A stretch of 64,000 nt of DNA, taken from positions 868,001 to 932,000 of the forward strand of contig OU342822.1 of the NCBI GenBank assembly GCA_910591455.2, written 5' to 3'. Under the pieces are notes generated by a model. The model did not search any database. It saw nothing but the letters and a program-made list of their open reading frames with translations, and was not told where the DNA came from. Positions 21,626-34,345 of this stretch are shown piece after piece. The stretch is from Pholis gunnellus. Lineage: Eukaryota > Chordata > Actinopteri > Perciformes > Pholidae. A program made the position numbers and the translations under genes. Position 1 is the first letter of the stretch; each line of letters opens with the position of its first letter.

Positions 21626-24600
21626 GCTCCCCCATCTATTCTTCTCAATACCTCTTTCCTCACCCCAGGATGAAGTCAGTGTCTGTTTTTCCTTCCTCTC
21701 TCCAGGAGGGAACAACACCCCCACCACCCCATCCCACCCTCACCACCACCACCCCCCAGCCCCCATCACCTCATCATCATCCATCTAGGAAACAGGATAA
21801 GCACTGCATGGGACATTAGGCCCATTATCCAATCACGACCAACCCGAGCCCACTGACTCCCGCCTTGCTCTCATGCCGCGCTGCAATTTACTGGAAAGGA
21901 CGCTGTGCAAGTTGCAAAGGAGCGTTGTTGTGTATCAGTCTTTCATTGGGTCTCACACCACTCAATTGTGTTGAAAATATCAAGTCTGATCATTTCTCCA
22001 CTTGCATACTAGATATGTGTCTTTCTTTTGTATATTTCAACTTTGAATTTGAAATGAAATCTTGAGTGGTTTAAGGAACTTGCTAAATGGAATAAATGCA
22101 TTGAGAGTATCTGACCTCTGCATATATGAGAGTGAATGTTAGATCTTTTTTGGTACAGAACATAATTCCATTGAACATAAATTTAATAAAATGTCAGGCT
22201 AAAAAACACAACACCGTCATTCGACGCATGTCAAAACTGCCAACCCTATGGTTTTTAATGTACTCCCTACTACACCTGAAGCAGACGCACATGGGCCCTC
22301 TATGGCGTGCGGTCCAACCACACTTCGCAAAACTGCCACTTACTTACTTCATCCTCACTTAACCTCTTGCTGATTCTGTCTCTTGTGTGTTGATAGATGA
22401 ATGAGGACAAGAAATATCCAAAGCTATACGACCCACAATGGCGGAAAGATTTTTGATGGCCATAGTTCTGGAGGTTGGCTCATCAGGTGAGAAATTATGG
22501 AGCTTTTTCCTGTCTTTGTTCAAGAGCTTGTTCTTTTAATTTAGTGAGTGTTTGACTTCAGATTGTGTGATGCTCTCCCTCAAAACCCTGTCCCCACACT
22601 CAAAAGGCCCCTGCTTTCTCTTGTTTCTGCTCAAACTGTATGCACTCAGATATATTGTTGCTTGCAGAGATTTCCTGCACTCCAGCTTCAGCCCTTCTCC
22701 TCACACTCGGGCTGCTTCTTTGTGTTTATGAAACATCTGCTTTCAGATTTCTCCTCCTCTTGGATTTTGTTGTGCAATAAGCCTGTCAAAAATCCCTACC
22801 AATAGAATGCCAGCTGCAGATTTGACCAATGGAATGATCCCTGCCTCGTTGCATGTGCCTTTCTTAACTTCTTTGAGTGTTCCACAAAAGAATCCCAGAA
22901 ATGTAAAGACCACGCTATTAGGGTTACTTTGAAAGGAAGGATTCCTCTAGCTTAAATTTGGGGAGAAAACATAGACACTGCTGTCAAATAACATTTATGA
23001 AAAGTCCTCAGATCAAGTTTGCCACATTTCTTTTCAGTGGGTGATAGTTGGTGCATAGTACAGTACAACTTGAGAGGAACAATTATAATTGTAACTTTCT
23101 CTCAGTTAAAGCTTGTAGAGCAAGACTAAGAAAAGAGAAAAGTTTCACTTAGAAATTAAAAATAAACTTTAGAATCAGTAATTAATCAAATGACTAAAAG
23201 TGACTTTAAAGCTATAGAGACTTGACAAGATCCTAAACATGGTAGGTATACAGTAAGAGTTGAGAAAACTAATTTTATGTTTCCTCTTCAAAACAAGATA
23301 CATGGTACATCATAGATTCTGTCAGACAACACGTCTCAGTTTGTTAATTAATCTGTTATAAGTGCAATAAATGTAGCATGAGGACGGCCGTAAACAGAGG
23401 GCCTGACTTGGTGGTGAATTTGACGCCAGTGTTTAACATCGCAGCTTTAGCCGACGAGCCGATGGGTTGGTTAATAAGGCAGTCTCCTGAAAACTTTTTA
23501 ATGTTTTCAGCAGCCCTATAAAATGTACAACTGATGGCTACATAAATGATACTGTGCTAAAGGATTGAAGCTGCGTTTCCAAATCTAAAAGCCTTAACTC
23601 AAACCCTGACTACCAGACATCCAGAGTTGAGTCTGAGATTGGACAATTGTGTCAATTGAAACATTCAGTTACTCACTATTTTCGTTTCAGAATAAGCCAT
23701 TGGCCAACATTGGCTTCAATATCAAGAACTTGACATTAGCCAGACACCATTCTTCCACTGTTAAAACTGTACTGTACAGTAGTCATTAAGATTGACACCA
23801 CAAAAGACAAATGCATCAGACATTAAACCCACTTACGCAACAGAAAAAGAGGACTGTTTGTATTCATTCATTTCAGAAAATCTCTGCATATTATCAGCTT
23901 ACAAAACAAACTTTTTTTAAAATGCTGAGTGAAGTAGTTTGCTTCAAATATTTGGTATCCTCAAACCATATTGCATGAAAGAAACCTTTTTGGTCTGTCA
24001 CAGTCATTTTTGACTCATCCTTGATCAGCAACTGATTGTCTGTATATACAGTATATCAGCGTGTGTCTGGATGTGTGTGTGTGTGTATGATACTCTGTAT
24101 GTTTCTGTTACTGTGTGAGTGTGTGTGTACTCTTGGGTTTGGGGATCTGAGTGTCACTCTTTGGGAGTGTAGCTTGGATCTAGCTGGGATTTAGTGGTTT
24201 TGAGTCACATTATGAGTGACCATCAGGCACACAGGCAGGACACAGAATGTAACCAGCCTCAACCCCCAACTAATCTACTCACGGATTCATCTCCCGCTAA
24301 AGGAGCTTACCGGGCCACTGTCTACCCCAGGGGGTACCACAGATGTACAGTACACTCCACACACACATACAGTTATGTCACTTGGGTTGTGGAAAAATGT
24401 TCAGCTGGGTCTTTCACAAATTTGAGAATTTGGGGAATGTTACAGGCCTATTGGGTAACCACCCCTGTTTCGATAATATTGTAATATAAATATTATAATA
24501 ATATTTCATAATAAGCCCATTCCTCCATTAATATATTCATCATTTCTGGAGTTTCGCTGAAAGTTTCAGTTTCAGTGAATACAATGAGCTTGGTACCTTA

Positions 24601-25429
24601 GTGTTATACCCACTTTCAAGCTACACTAACGAATTCAAACGCACAAACTGGTCTCATGCATTCTGTGCATTCATTAGTTCTTCTTACAGAGACTGTACAG
24701 TCCTGATTTTCAAACTCAATATTATTCCAAAAAATATGCCGCGCTTGCTAATGAAATCATAGGTCATCATTAACCTCTCCATCTTGAAAAAAATAAAAAT
24801 AATGTAAAATAAAAGCTACAAAATATTTGCAGGGGAAAAAAAGATCAGATTTTATTCCCTGTCCCTGACAAGAACAACACACGGCAAAGGGTACCAGGGG
24901 AAATCTACAGAAGTTCTGCTTATCCCCTGTAAATGCATTATATCATGGTGATGCTGCAAAGATATTCCAACTGTTACAACCCCTACGCCTCTAATCCCCC
25001 CCCCCCCCCCGTGTTGAATATCAAATACATTGTAGACGGTTGATCCCTAAAAAAATACTCTGCCCCACTTTGCATGCCGGGATGGTGGTAATGCAATAAG
25101 CCTGTATAAGCACAAGGCGCACCAACTGAGTACTGATCCCAATTCTGCTTGTCCAGGATGTTAACAGGGGGGCTAACCCGGGCCAGAAGATCACAGACCT
25201 ATCTGTAATCACAACATTTGCAGTTTTCTTTCAATTTTACCAGCACTATTTGTGCATTGTAATATGACAGCAGCATCCAATGCTGACATCTGATTATGCT
25301 CAAAACCTGGACATTTCTTGTTGCCATTAAAATATAATAATTATTTAATTGCTTTTTAGTTATCTATGGCTCTAGGGATGACAATTATGATCTGTCGTTC
25401 AGTCCACTGTAATAAAGATAAACATATCT
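21626..25429. other. Intergenic, no gene recognised
   Basis: It contains a C/CCA-rich tract at 21714-21775, GT-rich DNA at 24058-24130, a C15 run at 24996-25010 and an ATATTA-rich patch at 24475-24510. No coding gene, RNA gene or complete transposon was recognised. Confidence 0.55.
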
Positions 25430-25760
25430 TAACAACTGTTTGATGGATCACCATGAATTCGGTACAGATATTTTTGGTCCCCATGGTGGTGAACCCTTCT
25501 GACTTGACTTTTCCTTGTGCCACTGACAGGTCAAGTTTTTACTCAGTCAGCGAAACGTCTCAACATCTACTTGATGGATTGGGACAAAATTTGGTTCACG
25601 TATTCATGTTTCACAGAGGGTGAACCTGAATTACTTTAATATTCCCCTGACTTTTCATTCAGCACCATCATGGTCAACATTTTAGGTTTTCTAATACTTT
25701 GGTTGATCATTTCCATCAGCCTTGGATGTACTTTGTGTTTTGTACTATTTAGCAAATGTT
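25430..25760. repeat. Dispersed teleost repeat with degenerate internal periodicity
   Basis: Phrases such as AACAACTGTTTGATGGATCACCATGAATT, GGTACAGATATTTTTGGTCC, TCAACATCTACTTGATGGATTGGGACAAAATTTGGTTC and CCCCTGACTTTTCATTCAGCACCATCATGG come in loosely repeating blocks of about 110-130 bp. A related block (GTCCCTCAACTGTTCATATAGCACCATCAT) appears at about 26020. I know this repeat as common and non-coding in teleosts. Class unknown. Confidence 0.55.
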
Positions 25761-27442
25761 AGCCAGCTATATGAGTAGATCATGGTAAACACTAGCTGTT
25801 AATAAACACCAGTACTAGGCCTATCACTGTTGTGACTATATTTTCAAATCCACTGTGTCACCACCTTACATAGTCTGCACTAATAATCCCATCCATATTC
25901 TATATTTTTAAATCAAAATATTATTTAATTTTTCTTAGTGATAAGTATAGTTTACAGTTTATATGATTTGCCATTACATGTGGCATACATCCTCTCAGGA
26001 TGACTGTAATAACTCTGGTGGTCCCTCAACTGTTCATATAGCACCATCATTAGATCAAATTTTAGATTCTTTGCTTTGTGAGTAAATAACAGTTTAATCA
26101 TGAAATGTGCACAACACGTCTGTTGTGCCTTCTCACTGGCATCCTGAACCTCTTCTCTGCAGTTTTCACACTAGATTCAACCAACAGGCCAAGGTGTTGA
26201 TACGAGCCTCGATGACATATGGAAGCATGAGGAGATGAGAGCGCATGTGAGGCTTTTAGATCAAACATGAGATTCAACATGAGCTGTTCATGGGTGTTTT
26301 CCGGCTGTTTTCGCTGAGTCCTCACTCCCACCCTTTGTAGGTGAGAGACAATAACTAAGAAAGGGAGAGGGAGAGAGAGAGAAGGAGAACAAGCCAGGCG
26401 AGGATAACTCTCTTACATAACGTCTGCTGCTGCTGACACGTTTGGTCACACTCCCAATTACTACTACTCAGTCCACCACCAAGAGGTGTGTGTGTGGTGT
26501 TTGGTGTGAGTGAAAGACAGAGAGAGATGGTGCTGAGAGGGTGGTCCACAGTCCTGCCTGTGGGTAAGCTGAGAGGATTGTTATTGATTGAACAGCTGTC
26601 ACTTTTAATTATGTCTCTATCCAATCAATGCTAAAGGCGGCAGGAGCCAAAGTGACATTTCTCCACTCTGATTACCCAAGTCTCCTGTGTGGCTCAACTT
26701 TCCTTTGTTTTCACCCATGTGCAGTCAGATGTCTTACCCAGCTTTTAGGCACCTGGTTTCGTTCATTTGGGGATGCACAATGGCAGTGTACAACACCCAG
26801 AGGATGTTCAAATACTTCAAACAATGTGTTTTGGGAAACAAAGTTAAGTCAAGAACTGAAGATGTGCATTCATCAACTCAAAAGTCACATTTATTTTCAG
26901 TAGAGACAATGTTAGATGGCTGATAGTTGGAGCATGTTTAAGGCTTGACTGGGCATGAAACTCTCTAAGTGGAAAAATGATGAGCAAAGGAGGAGCAACT
27001 TTAATAAAAAGTCAAAGCTACAAGTCAGTGGACATAAAAGAGTGAAGATTTACACATGGTTATAACAGCCCAAGCAACTCCCAAGTGGTTATATATATAA
27101 GACATCTTGATCAGTGGCCATATGCTTCACACTCTATGTGGCTTTAGTTATGGTGGGAGTAAAGAAGGAAGTTACTGAAAAGAGTGAAAAAGTCATAGGG
27201 AGGAGTTCTGGGTGGACGGATGAGTCAAAAAACACAGGACCCAGGAGACTGCTGCTGTTGGTGTCCCAAGTGAAACCAAAAGTCAACTCTATCTTATAGT
27301 ACCGTACTGTTGTACGTCACGTAATGTACTTAACTTACAGTGCTAACATCTACTTGACTATGTAACAAACATACTTATTTTAACCCAAACAGCTTGTTTC
27401 AAAACGTATTTGAATCCCATAAACCCAGCCAAGTTGTTTCCT
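25761..27442. other. Intergenic, no gene recognised
   Basis: It holds one further block of the preceding repeat at about 26000-26060 and a GA-rich tract at 26359-26392. ORFs here lack motifs. Confidence 0.5.
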
Positions 27443-27798
27443 ATAGTTCACCCCAAAATCAAAAATAAATATTTCCCCTCTCACTTGTAGGGCTTTTTTT
27501 CAGTCTAGATATTTTTGGTGTGAGTGGCCTAGTGTTGGAGATATCGACCGTAGAGATGTCAGTCTTCTCTACAATATAATGGAACTATATGGCACTCGGC
27601 TTGTGGTGCTCAAAGCGCCAAAAAATACCTTTTTAAAAATTCAACAGCAATATCTCTCTAGAAATCATGACCTGGTTACTGAAGATAATCCACAGACCTG
27701 GTTGTGACCAGTTTCATGAAAGAACTATGGTTAGTTCATGACACTACAGATAAGAGGAAAAATATGTTATTTTGATTTTGGGGTAAACTCCCCATTTA
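27443..27798. mobile_element. MITE-like element with AGTTCACCCCAAAATCAAAA ends
   Basis: The left end reads AGTTCACCCCAAAATCAAAA (from 27445). The right end, TTTTGATTTTGGGGTAAACTCC (about 27770-27791), is its near reverse complement with one mismatch in the core. The interior is non-coding. I know this inverted-repeat family as abundant in teleosts. No convincing target duplication could be read. Confidence 0.65.
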
Positions 27799-30117
27799 AA
27801 AATGTCCTGATGAAAACGTCACATGTCAAACTTCAAACATAGGAATGTGCTCTATTTAAACCGAAACAAATATTTATTCATATACAGTTAATTATTGGAA
27901 ATGTCAAATCTCACATTTAGATTGACTGTAATACTTAATTATGCTAGTAGGTTAGAACTGATTCATTGAAAGTGTATCAAATGAACACTACACAGTCCTT
28001 TCCAGCTAACTTCTTGGAGGTTTTTTTGAATTTACAATCCTGTGACATCAAAAAGTTACTACATTTTTGAATAAAGTAAGATTATTTGGGATCAGCATCT
28101 TCTTCCTCTTTTATACTTTATGTTCAGTCCATCTTCAGCGCTTCTTTCTGATCTAACTGCATGAAAAATATGACATACTGTATTACAAATAACTACCTCA
28201 ACTTTGATGCATTTTCAGTGCAGATTAGATCACATTAGTGTGTATGGACAGCACGTTGTCTGTTACTGTCCTTGTAGTTGTACAAACCGTGTATTAGTCT
28301 CCACTGCCAGCAGTGAGCGCGCTATACTCCATATTTGTTGAAATCCATTTGTGAATGCACAAACAGTATCCAGGTAATTTCTAGAGAAGAATCAGGGCTT
28401 AATTTGTGTCTGTATACTGTGTTCTTTGAGTGACAAAATGAAATTCAGCCCTTCAAGCTAGAACAAATTTAACAAAGGTTGATTCACAATGGCGGTATGT
28501 TTGTAATTGTGACTTTGTAATGTTTACCTTATTCAAATTGAATGCCATGCTAAACCAAATGTTCCTGTGAATAATAAAGCTTAGGACTGATGAAGTGGCC
28601 ACTGCTGAATTAAGCAGGCAGTAATTGAGGTGGCGGTGGGTTTGAGCTAACAATGTAAACAGTACGATGCACTACAGTCCATCAAGATTAATGGCAGCGT
28701 CAAGTCAAAGAATAATACCAATAATAATATGCTCTGTGTTCACAAAAAAAAGTTCTGTCACTCCATCTCTTTTCATTTCTCTTTTACATACTCCTCCTGT
28801 AGCTCCCTCTTTTTACTTTTTTCCATTCTTCCAAGTTGCTCTCAATTTCTTTCTGTTCTCTGAGTGATTGAGGTGTAGAGGTAGCCAAGTCTGAAAGACA
28901 TAATTGGATCCTTGAATTTTTTATGGGAACAACATTCCCCTCTGACCCACTGCATTTCCACATTACCACCGCACGATTCCAAAAGCTTTTATATATATCA
29001 TCCCTTTTTACTTTCCACAATCTCAATTGCATCACCGCTGTTGGCAAGCTTCATTCCCTGCTATGGTGATATACATTTGCAGTCCAATGTATCACTCAAG
29101 GTAGTTGGTTATTAGTTAAAGCATGCCTCTGTGAGCAAACAGCATAAACACCAATCCAGCAAGTCTGTGGTGTCATTTTTGGCACAATCATCACCATCTC
29201 ATTGTGCCGCCTGGTGGTTCCATTTGTGTTGTCTTATACAGTGAAAATGAGCATGTGTGATCCAGCTTTAGATTTAAAGATGGAAAAACACAAGTAAAAT
29301 CAAGCCTTCTGTTGAAACTGGGAGAGACTTTCAAATTCTTCCGCTGCTGGAGAAACAAAAAAATGCACTCTGAGGAGAGCAGTATTTCCTACCTCCCAGC
29401 CATGTGTTGTTTGGGCTCACACCAGGACAATCATGGCTTACTGACCCTCATCCGTTTCCATGGGGATGGAAAAGCCATTTCTGCCATTACTGAGATTAGA
29501 GTCTTATCTGCTTTTGCTCTATTTTGGAATAGCTCATGCAGACTCCTATCTGGAGGCCTGCTGCTGGCACTCCAACAGCTATTATCACAGCCACAATATC
29601 TACCTCTGATATCACTACCCATGAAACTACTGTTAAACCTCCAGAGCTACACTATGTGCCATTACTTTGGCAGAATGCTAGTTTGCAGTGGCCAATTGGG
29701 AGCTTGATAGCTGCTCCACGGCATGTTAATTAACACTGCACTGCTTTACTAAAACCAGTGAAATGAAATATCCAGGAAGTCAGTTTTGATGATTTTGTTC
29801 CAAGGAATATCAAATAAAAAGTATAGTCCAGCTTTCTCCTAACAGAAAGTCATTTCTCCTCTATTGTTTAGGCAGTCTGCATTTCAATTAGTCACTTTTC
29901 ATGGGTGGAGAACTGACCAATTACATTTTGGCAAATAGTGTGAATCTACACTAAGCCTGAGACCAACACTACAAATCCCTTTCCAACACAATTTTCCACA
30001 TCAGTATCTTTGTTGAATGCTTTTCTCCAGTTAATTTAAAGCCACTATCATTAGAACACAAGACAGAATTGCTTCGGGCCATACTGCATCATTTTTCTTT
30101 AATAATTGTATATAATG
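27799..30117. other. Intergenic, no confident gene
   Basis: AT-rich DNA. The one unusual spot is 29312-29735, where open frames persist on both strands (131 codons on + at 29312) and composition is more balanced. No protein family is recognised there and no splice context is obvious. It could be a conserved non-coding element or chance. Confidence 0.45.
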
Positions 30118-30364
30118 AGAGGAGGACAACAGCCCGAAGAAACAACATGGAGCAGCCACCCTGCAGACCCACCATCCGTAGGGACAAGCATCGGGGTCGG
30201 GTGCAATGCAGACCGGGCGGTGGGTCAGGCCGGAGGCCTGGGCGAGCCGATCGCCGGCAGCATAGACTAGCTCTAGGGACGTGGAACCTTCACCTCGCTA
30301 GCGGGGAAAGAGCTGGAGCTAGTGCAGGAGGTGGAGCGATACCAGCCAGATATTGTTGGACTGG
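30118..30364 (+). pseudogene. LINE 5' end and endonuclease start, fragment
   Basis: GTGCAATGCAGACCGGGCGG, then GCATAGACTAGCTCTAGGGA, then ACGTGGAACCTTCACCTCGC and GAGCTAGTGCAGGAGGTGG are phrases from the 5' region of a common fish non-LTR retrotransposon. In the best frames they give LALGTWN and then LVQEVERYQPDIVGL, the first strands of an AP endonuclease, with one frameshift between. The match stops abruptly near 30364, where a Gypsy protease begins. Family name not assigned. Confidence 0.65.
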
Positions 30365-32300
30365 TCAACGACCGCTTTTCCACGCCCAGCTAGTACTACC
30401 CGGGGGCTCCCATACTATTTCCTTCCTGGATTCTGGAGCAGACGCGTCCATTATGGACGAGAAACTCGCTACACCGTTGGGGATCGACCGGTTACCTCTT
30501 CCCAGGTCTGTTCCAGCCAGCGCCCTTGACGGTCACCTTCTGGGGACTGTGACGCACCAAACTGTTTTCCGGTCCACATGCTGCTGTCCGGCAACCACCA
30601 CGAGACAATCAGCTTCCACATTCTGCAAACTCCTCGCATCCCCCTCATTCTGGGATACCCCTGGCTGCGTCAACACAATCACATCGGCTGGACTACGGGG
30701 GCTTTTCGGGGTTGGAGCCAGTCCTGTCATCTAGTCTGCCTGAAACAAGCCGCCGCACCACGGGGTTCCTCTCTCACCAGTTCCACGCCTGAACTTACGG
30801 GGGTTCCCGCTGAATACTTGGACTTTAAGGTGGTTTTCAACAAGTCCAAGGCCTGGATCTGCCTCTCCACCGTCCTTTGTTCCATCGACCTCCATCCTGG
30901 TACGTTCCCACCGAAGGGGCGCCTTTATTCCCTGTCTGCTCCTGAAAGAGAGGCGATAGACAATTACATTAATGACTCCCTGGCTTCTGGTCTCATCCGC
31001 CCTTCGTCCTCTCCCGCAGGGGCTGGATTTTTCTTCGTGGAGAAGAAGGATAAGACCCTCAAACCCTGCATCGACTACCGGGGCTTAAATGAGATCACGG
31101 TTAAGAACCGGTACCCCTTGCCACTCATCGTGACTGCCTTTGAGTTACTTCAAGGAGCCACCATTTTCTCCAAGCTCGACCCCCGCAACGCCTATCACCT
31201 AGTCCGGATCAGAGAGGGGATGAGTGGAAGACGGCATTCAACACACCTAAAGTCGACGTATTCTCCAACCGAGGTCCTCAGTTCACCTCCTTCTTCTGGA
31301 GGGAATTCTGTGCTCTGCTGGGTGCTGCTGTCAGTCTGTCCTCTGGGTTTCACCCCCAATCAGACGGAGAGGAAGAACCAGGAGATGGAAACAGCGCTCC
31401 GCTGCATGGTCTCCCAGAATCATGCCTCCTGGTCCCGCCAGTTGATGTGGGTGGAGTACACTCATAACACCCTGACCAGCTCCGCCACAGGCTTGTCACC
31501 TTTCCAGTGTGCTTATGGGTGCCAGCCACCTCTGTTCCCCACGTTGGAGAAGGAGGAACCTTCAGACATTCATCCGCCGCTGCCGCCAGACCTGGGCAAG
31601 GGCCCGAGCAACCCTACATCGGTCTGCTGACCGCTATGCAACAGCGGCTAACCGACACCACACTCCAGTCCCCATTTACCAGGTGGGTCAGAGGGTGTGG
31701 TTGTCAACCCGGGACCTACCCTTGCGGGTAGAGTTCAAGAAGCTGGGCCCAAGATTCATCGGGCCTTTCGAGATCGAGAGGATTATCAACCCTGGCGACT
31801 GTTAGGCTCAAGCTCCCCAGAGCCATGCGCATCCATCCCACATTCCACATATCCAAGGTACAACCTGTCAGGGAGAGTCCCTTGGTGCCGGCTGCTCCGC
31901 CTCCTCGCCTCTTCAAAGGAGGTCCGGTCTACACGGTTCAGCGCCTGCTGTGCTCCCGCCGCTGGAGGCGAGGTCTTCAGTACCTCGTGGACTGGGAGGG
32001 ATACGGTCCGGAGGACAGGCAATGGGTTCCGGCTTGTAACATCTGCGACCCCCGAAACATTGCCAGGTTTCATCGACAGCACCCGGAACAACCTTCCAGG
32101 AGTAAGACGCCTGCCGGGAACGCCCAGCAGGTACCCTGTGCAGACAATGAGTGCCCTTCCTCCGGGCCCGAGGAACCCTACCTCCTGACCCTCTCCGCCC
32201 ACCCGGCTGGGGACTCTGACTCTGCGGCCTCGGAGGAGTTTGATTCCAACTATCCAGTGTGTCTGTCGTACTGCTCCTGGGTCCCTACCACACCTGTTAC
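30365..32300 (+). pseudogene. Ty3/Gypsy chromovirus (Sushi-like) pol, internally deleted
   Basis: Relic of an LTR-retrotransposon pol, read left to right. A retropepsin has the D-S-G triad (FLDSGADASIMDE at about 30425). After a frameshift (30578 frame), IPLILGYPWLRQHN leads to the RT start, LKPCIDYRGLNEITVKNRYP at about 31060 and ATIFSKLDPRNAYH at about 31160. At about 31245 the sequence jumps from RT to the middle of integrase (PQFTSFFW-like, then TERKNQEMETALR and TGLSPFQCAYG). This removes the YxDD catalytic block, RNase H and the zinc-finger half of integrase. After more shifts, a C-terminal chromodomain follows (LQYLVDWEGYGPEDRQWVPA, about 31975-32034). The chromodomain identifies a chromovirus. 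No LTR was found on either side. It is non-functional. Confidence 0.83.
31927..32094 (+). other. Chromodomain of the chromoviral integrase tail
   Basis: Within the 31825-32436 frame, residues 35-90 carry VYTVQRLL...LQYLVDWEGYGPEDRQWVP...RNIARFH. This is the aromatic-cage type chromodomain fold segment with Tyr and Trp positions kept. In chromoviruses it directs integration to marked chromatin. Here it is part of a dead element. Confidence 0.75.
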
Positions 32301-34291
32301 ACAGTGTAATAGAATCAAGACACAAGCAATCAGATTATTTTGTGCCTTGACGGTAAGAGCATGTGCAGCCGGGTGTTGGCTTTCTCTTCCTCAACAGTTA
32401 GTGTGGGTCTTCAGCGCAGGAAATATCTGCATTTGACATCATAAACATGTGTTATAGCGACAGAAAGGGGCATGTTTATCACTTATGGAAATGTAACATA
32501 TGGGTAGAAAGTGCATGCTCTGTAATTACGAATGTTATGAACAGGCTAGTAGGGTAGCTCTTGTAGTAGATCATATGTGCGCCCCTCATTTTCATACCCC
32601 ATCTCCTCAATAAAGCAGCTCCAAATTACCTTCACTCCCGCTCCTCTCTCCTTCCCTTGCTGTGTAGACCGAGCTCTCACAACCCCCCAGGGGACCCGAG
32701 AGAGAGTCTGCGTGCTTGGTGTGATGATCAGCAAGTCTTAGAGAGATCTTGACAGCCAATCATCTGTCTTCTATAGCGTCCTGCATCGCTTCACATTTCA
32801 GGAGGGTGCCATTTCTTATATTCCTGCCCGGGGAGCTGTTTCATGTTTAGTGTGGATTGTTGTTTTTTCTTTGCCCTGACATGTTGAGGAAAGTCAACTA
32901 TGCATGCTATAGTGTGCAAAATATTCACCCCGCTTCCAAAATCAGAGCAGATTACTTACAGCAGAAGCGTTTCTTGTATTTCCTGTCCTCTCCTTCACCA
33001 GCCGGAGTGGGAGAAGGAACGTTTCTTATTAAAAATGTTCCCAGACTTGGCTATGTAAGTGTGGAGAAAATATATGAGGGGAGTTAATGTGATTTTGGCT
33101 GAGAAGATTAGAAATGTCTTTCATGGTCACATTCCAATATTAGTCCAGAGCTAAGCCTTAATATGTGTTTCTTTTGTGCTTAACCTCATAATGTCAAGAG
33201 ACCCATAGTCACTTCTGCCGTGGATATTCTCTTCCACTGCCAGAGAACTTAGTTGCTCCGCTCATCTAAAGCTGTGTGGAAAAGGAGGGGCTAGCGCAGT
33301 AACGTGTGGTAAGGAGGAACATGAGTGTGAAAATGGACATTTGTTGGATATTTGCTCTAGTCTACTCCAGCAGCTACAAAAACTACAGATGATGCAACGT
33401 TGTCAGAGAGCCAACGTGTGCACAAACAAACAGACTGCAATCGATGGCCTCACTGATGATCTGTCCTAACAGACTGAGAGTCCTGGCTTCAGTCTTCAGA
33501 GTAAACGTGAACGGCCACAGATCCACAATAAATTGAATGACCTCCTTGCTGCTGCCACGTCTCACATGGAGAATTCAAACTCCTCAATCACCCTGCACTC
33601 TCTCCCTGACTCAATCCGAGAAGGATTAAGCAACCAAATCAATTAGAAGCTGCGGCTAAGAAGCAGAAGTCTCCTGCTACCCCCCTCTCACTTCCTCTCT
33701 CTGGGTGCAGCCAAAAACAAAAGGTGCTTAATTACATTATATACAGTAGGAGCGGTCCCTGACTTGTAATTATAATTAATAACAGTTGGATAATTGGAAC
33801 CACTTTCCTACTATATACTGAAAATCTTTTCAAATGCTGCCAAAGAGCACATGTGACTCTCCAGTCTGTTTAATTCTATTAAAAGCCTCATATTCAACTA
33901 CTACTTAGACAGGATGGCAGAGACTCAACTGAGGCTGTTCAAATCTATTTTTGTGTCTAATCCCTGACTTTTCTACCCTTTCTCTTTCTCCCTGTTTTCC
34001 CTCTGTGAGTCCTTCTCTTTCTCCACAAAATCTTTGTCTGAATGCAGAGCCTGTTCTTGCCTCTCCTTACACCTTTCTCCCTCCCTCCCTTCCTCCCTCT
34101 CACCCCTCTCGTTCACCACATCTCTCTGGCCCTGGGAAGAATACAGAAGTTCTGAGGGAAACAACTGTGCTCCGGCGGCAGGATGAGAGGACTGGGACTC
34201 TTTCTGTCTGTCTCCTCCTAGACCAGGAGAATCAAAGGAGATCAGCTTCCTTACAGCCCTGTCTTAGACGAGTTTGATTGCAGAGTCAGGA

Positions 34292-34345
<54 letters not shown>

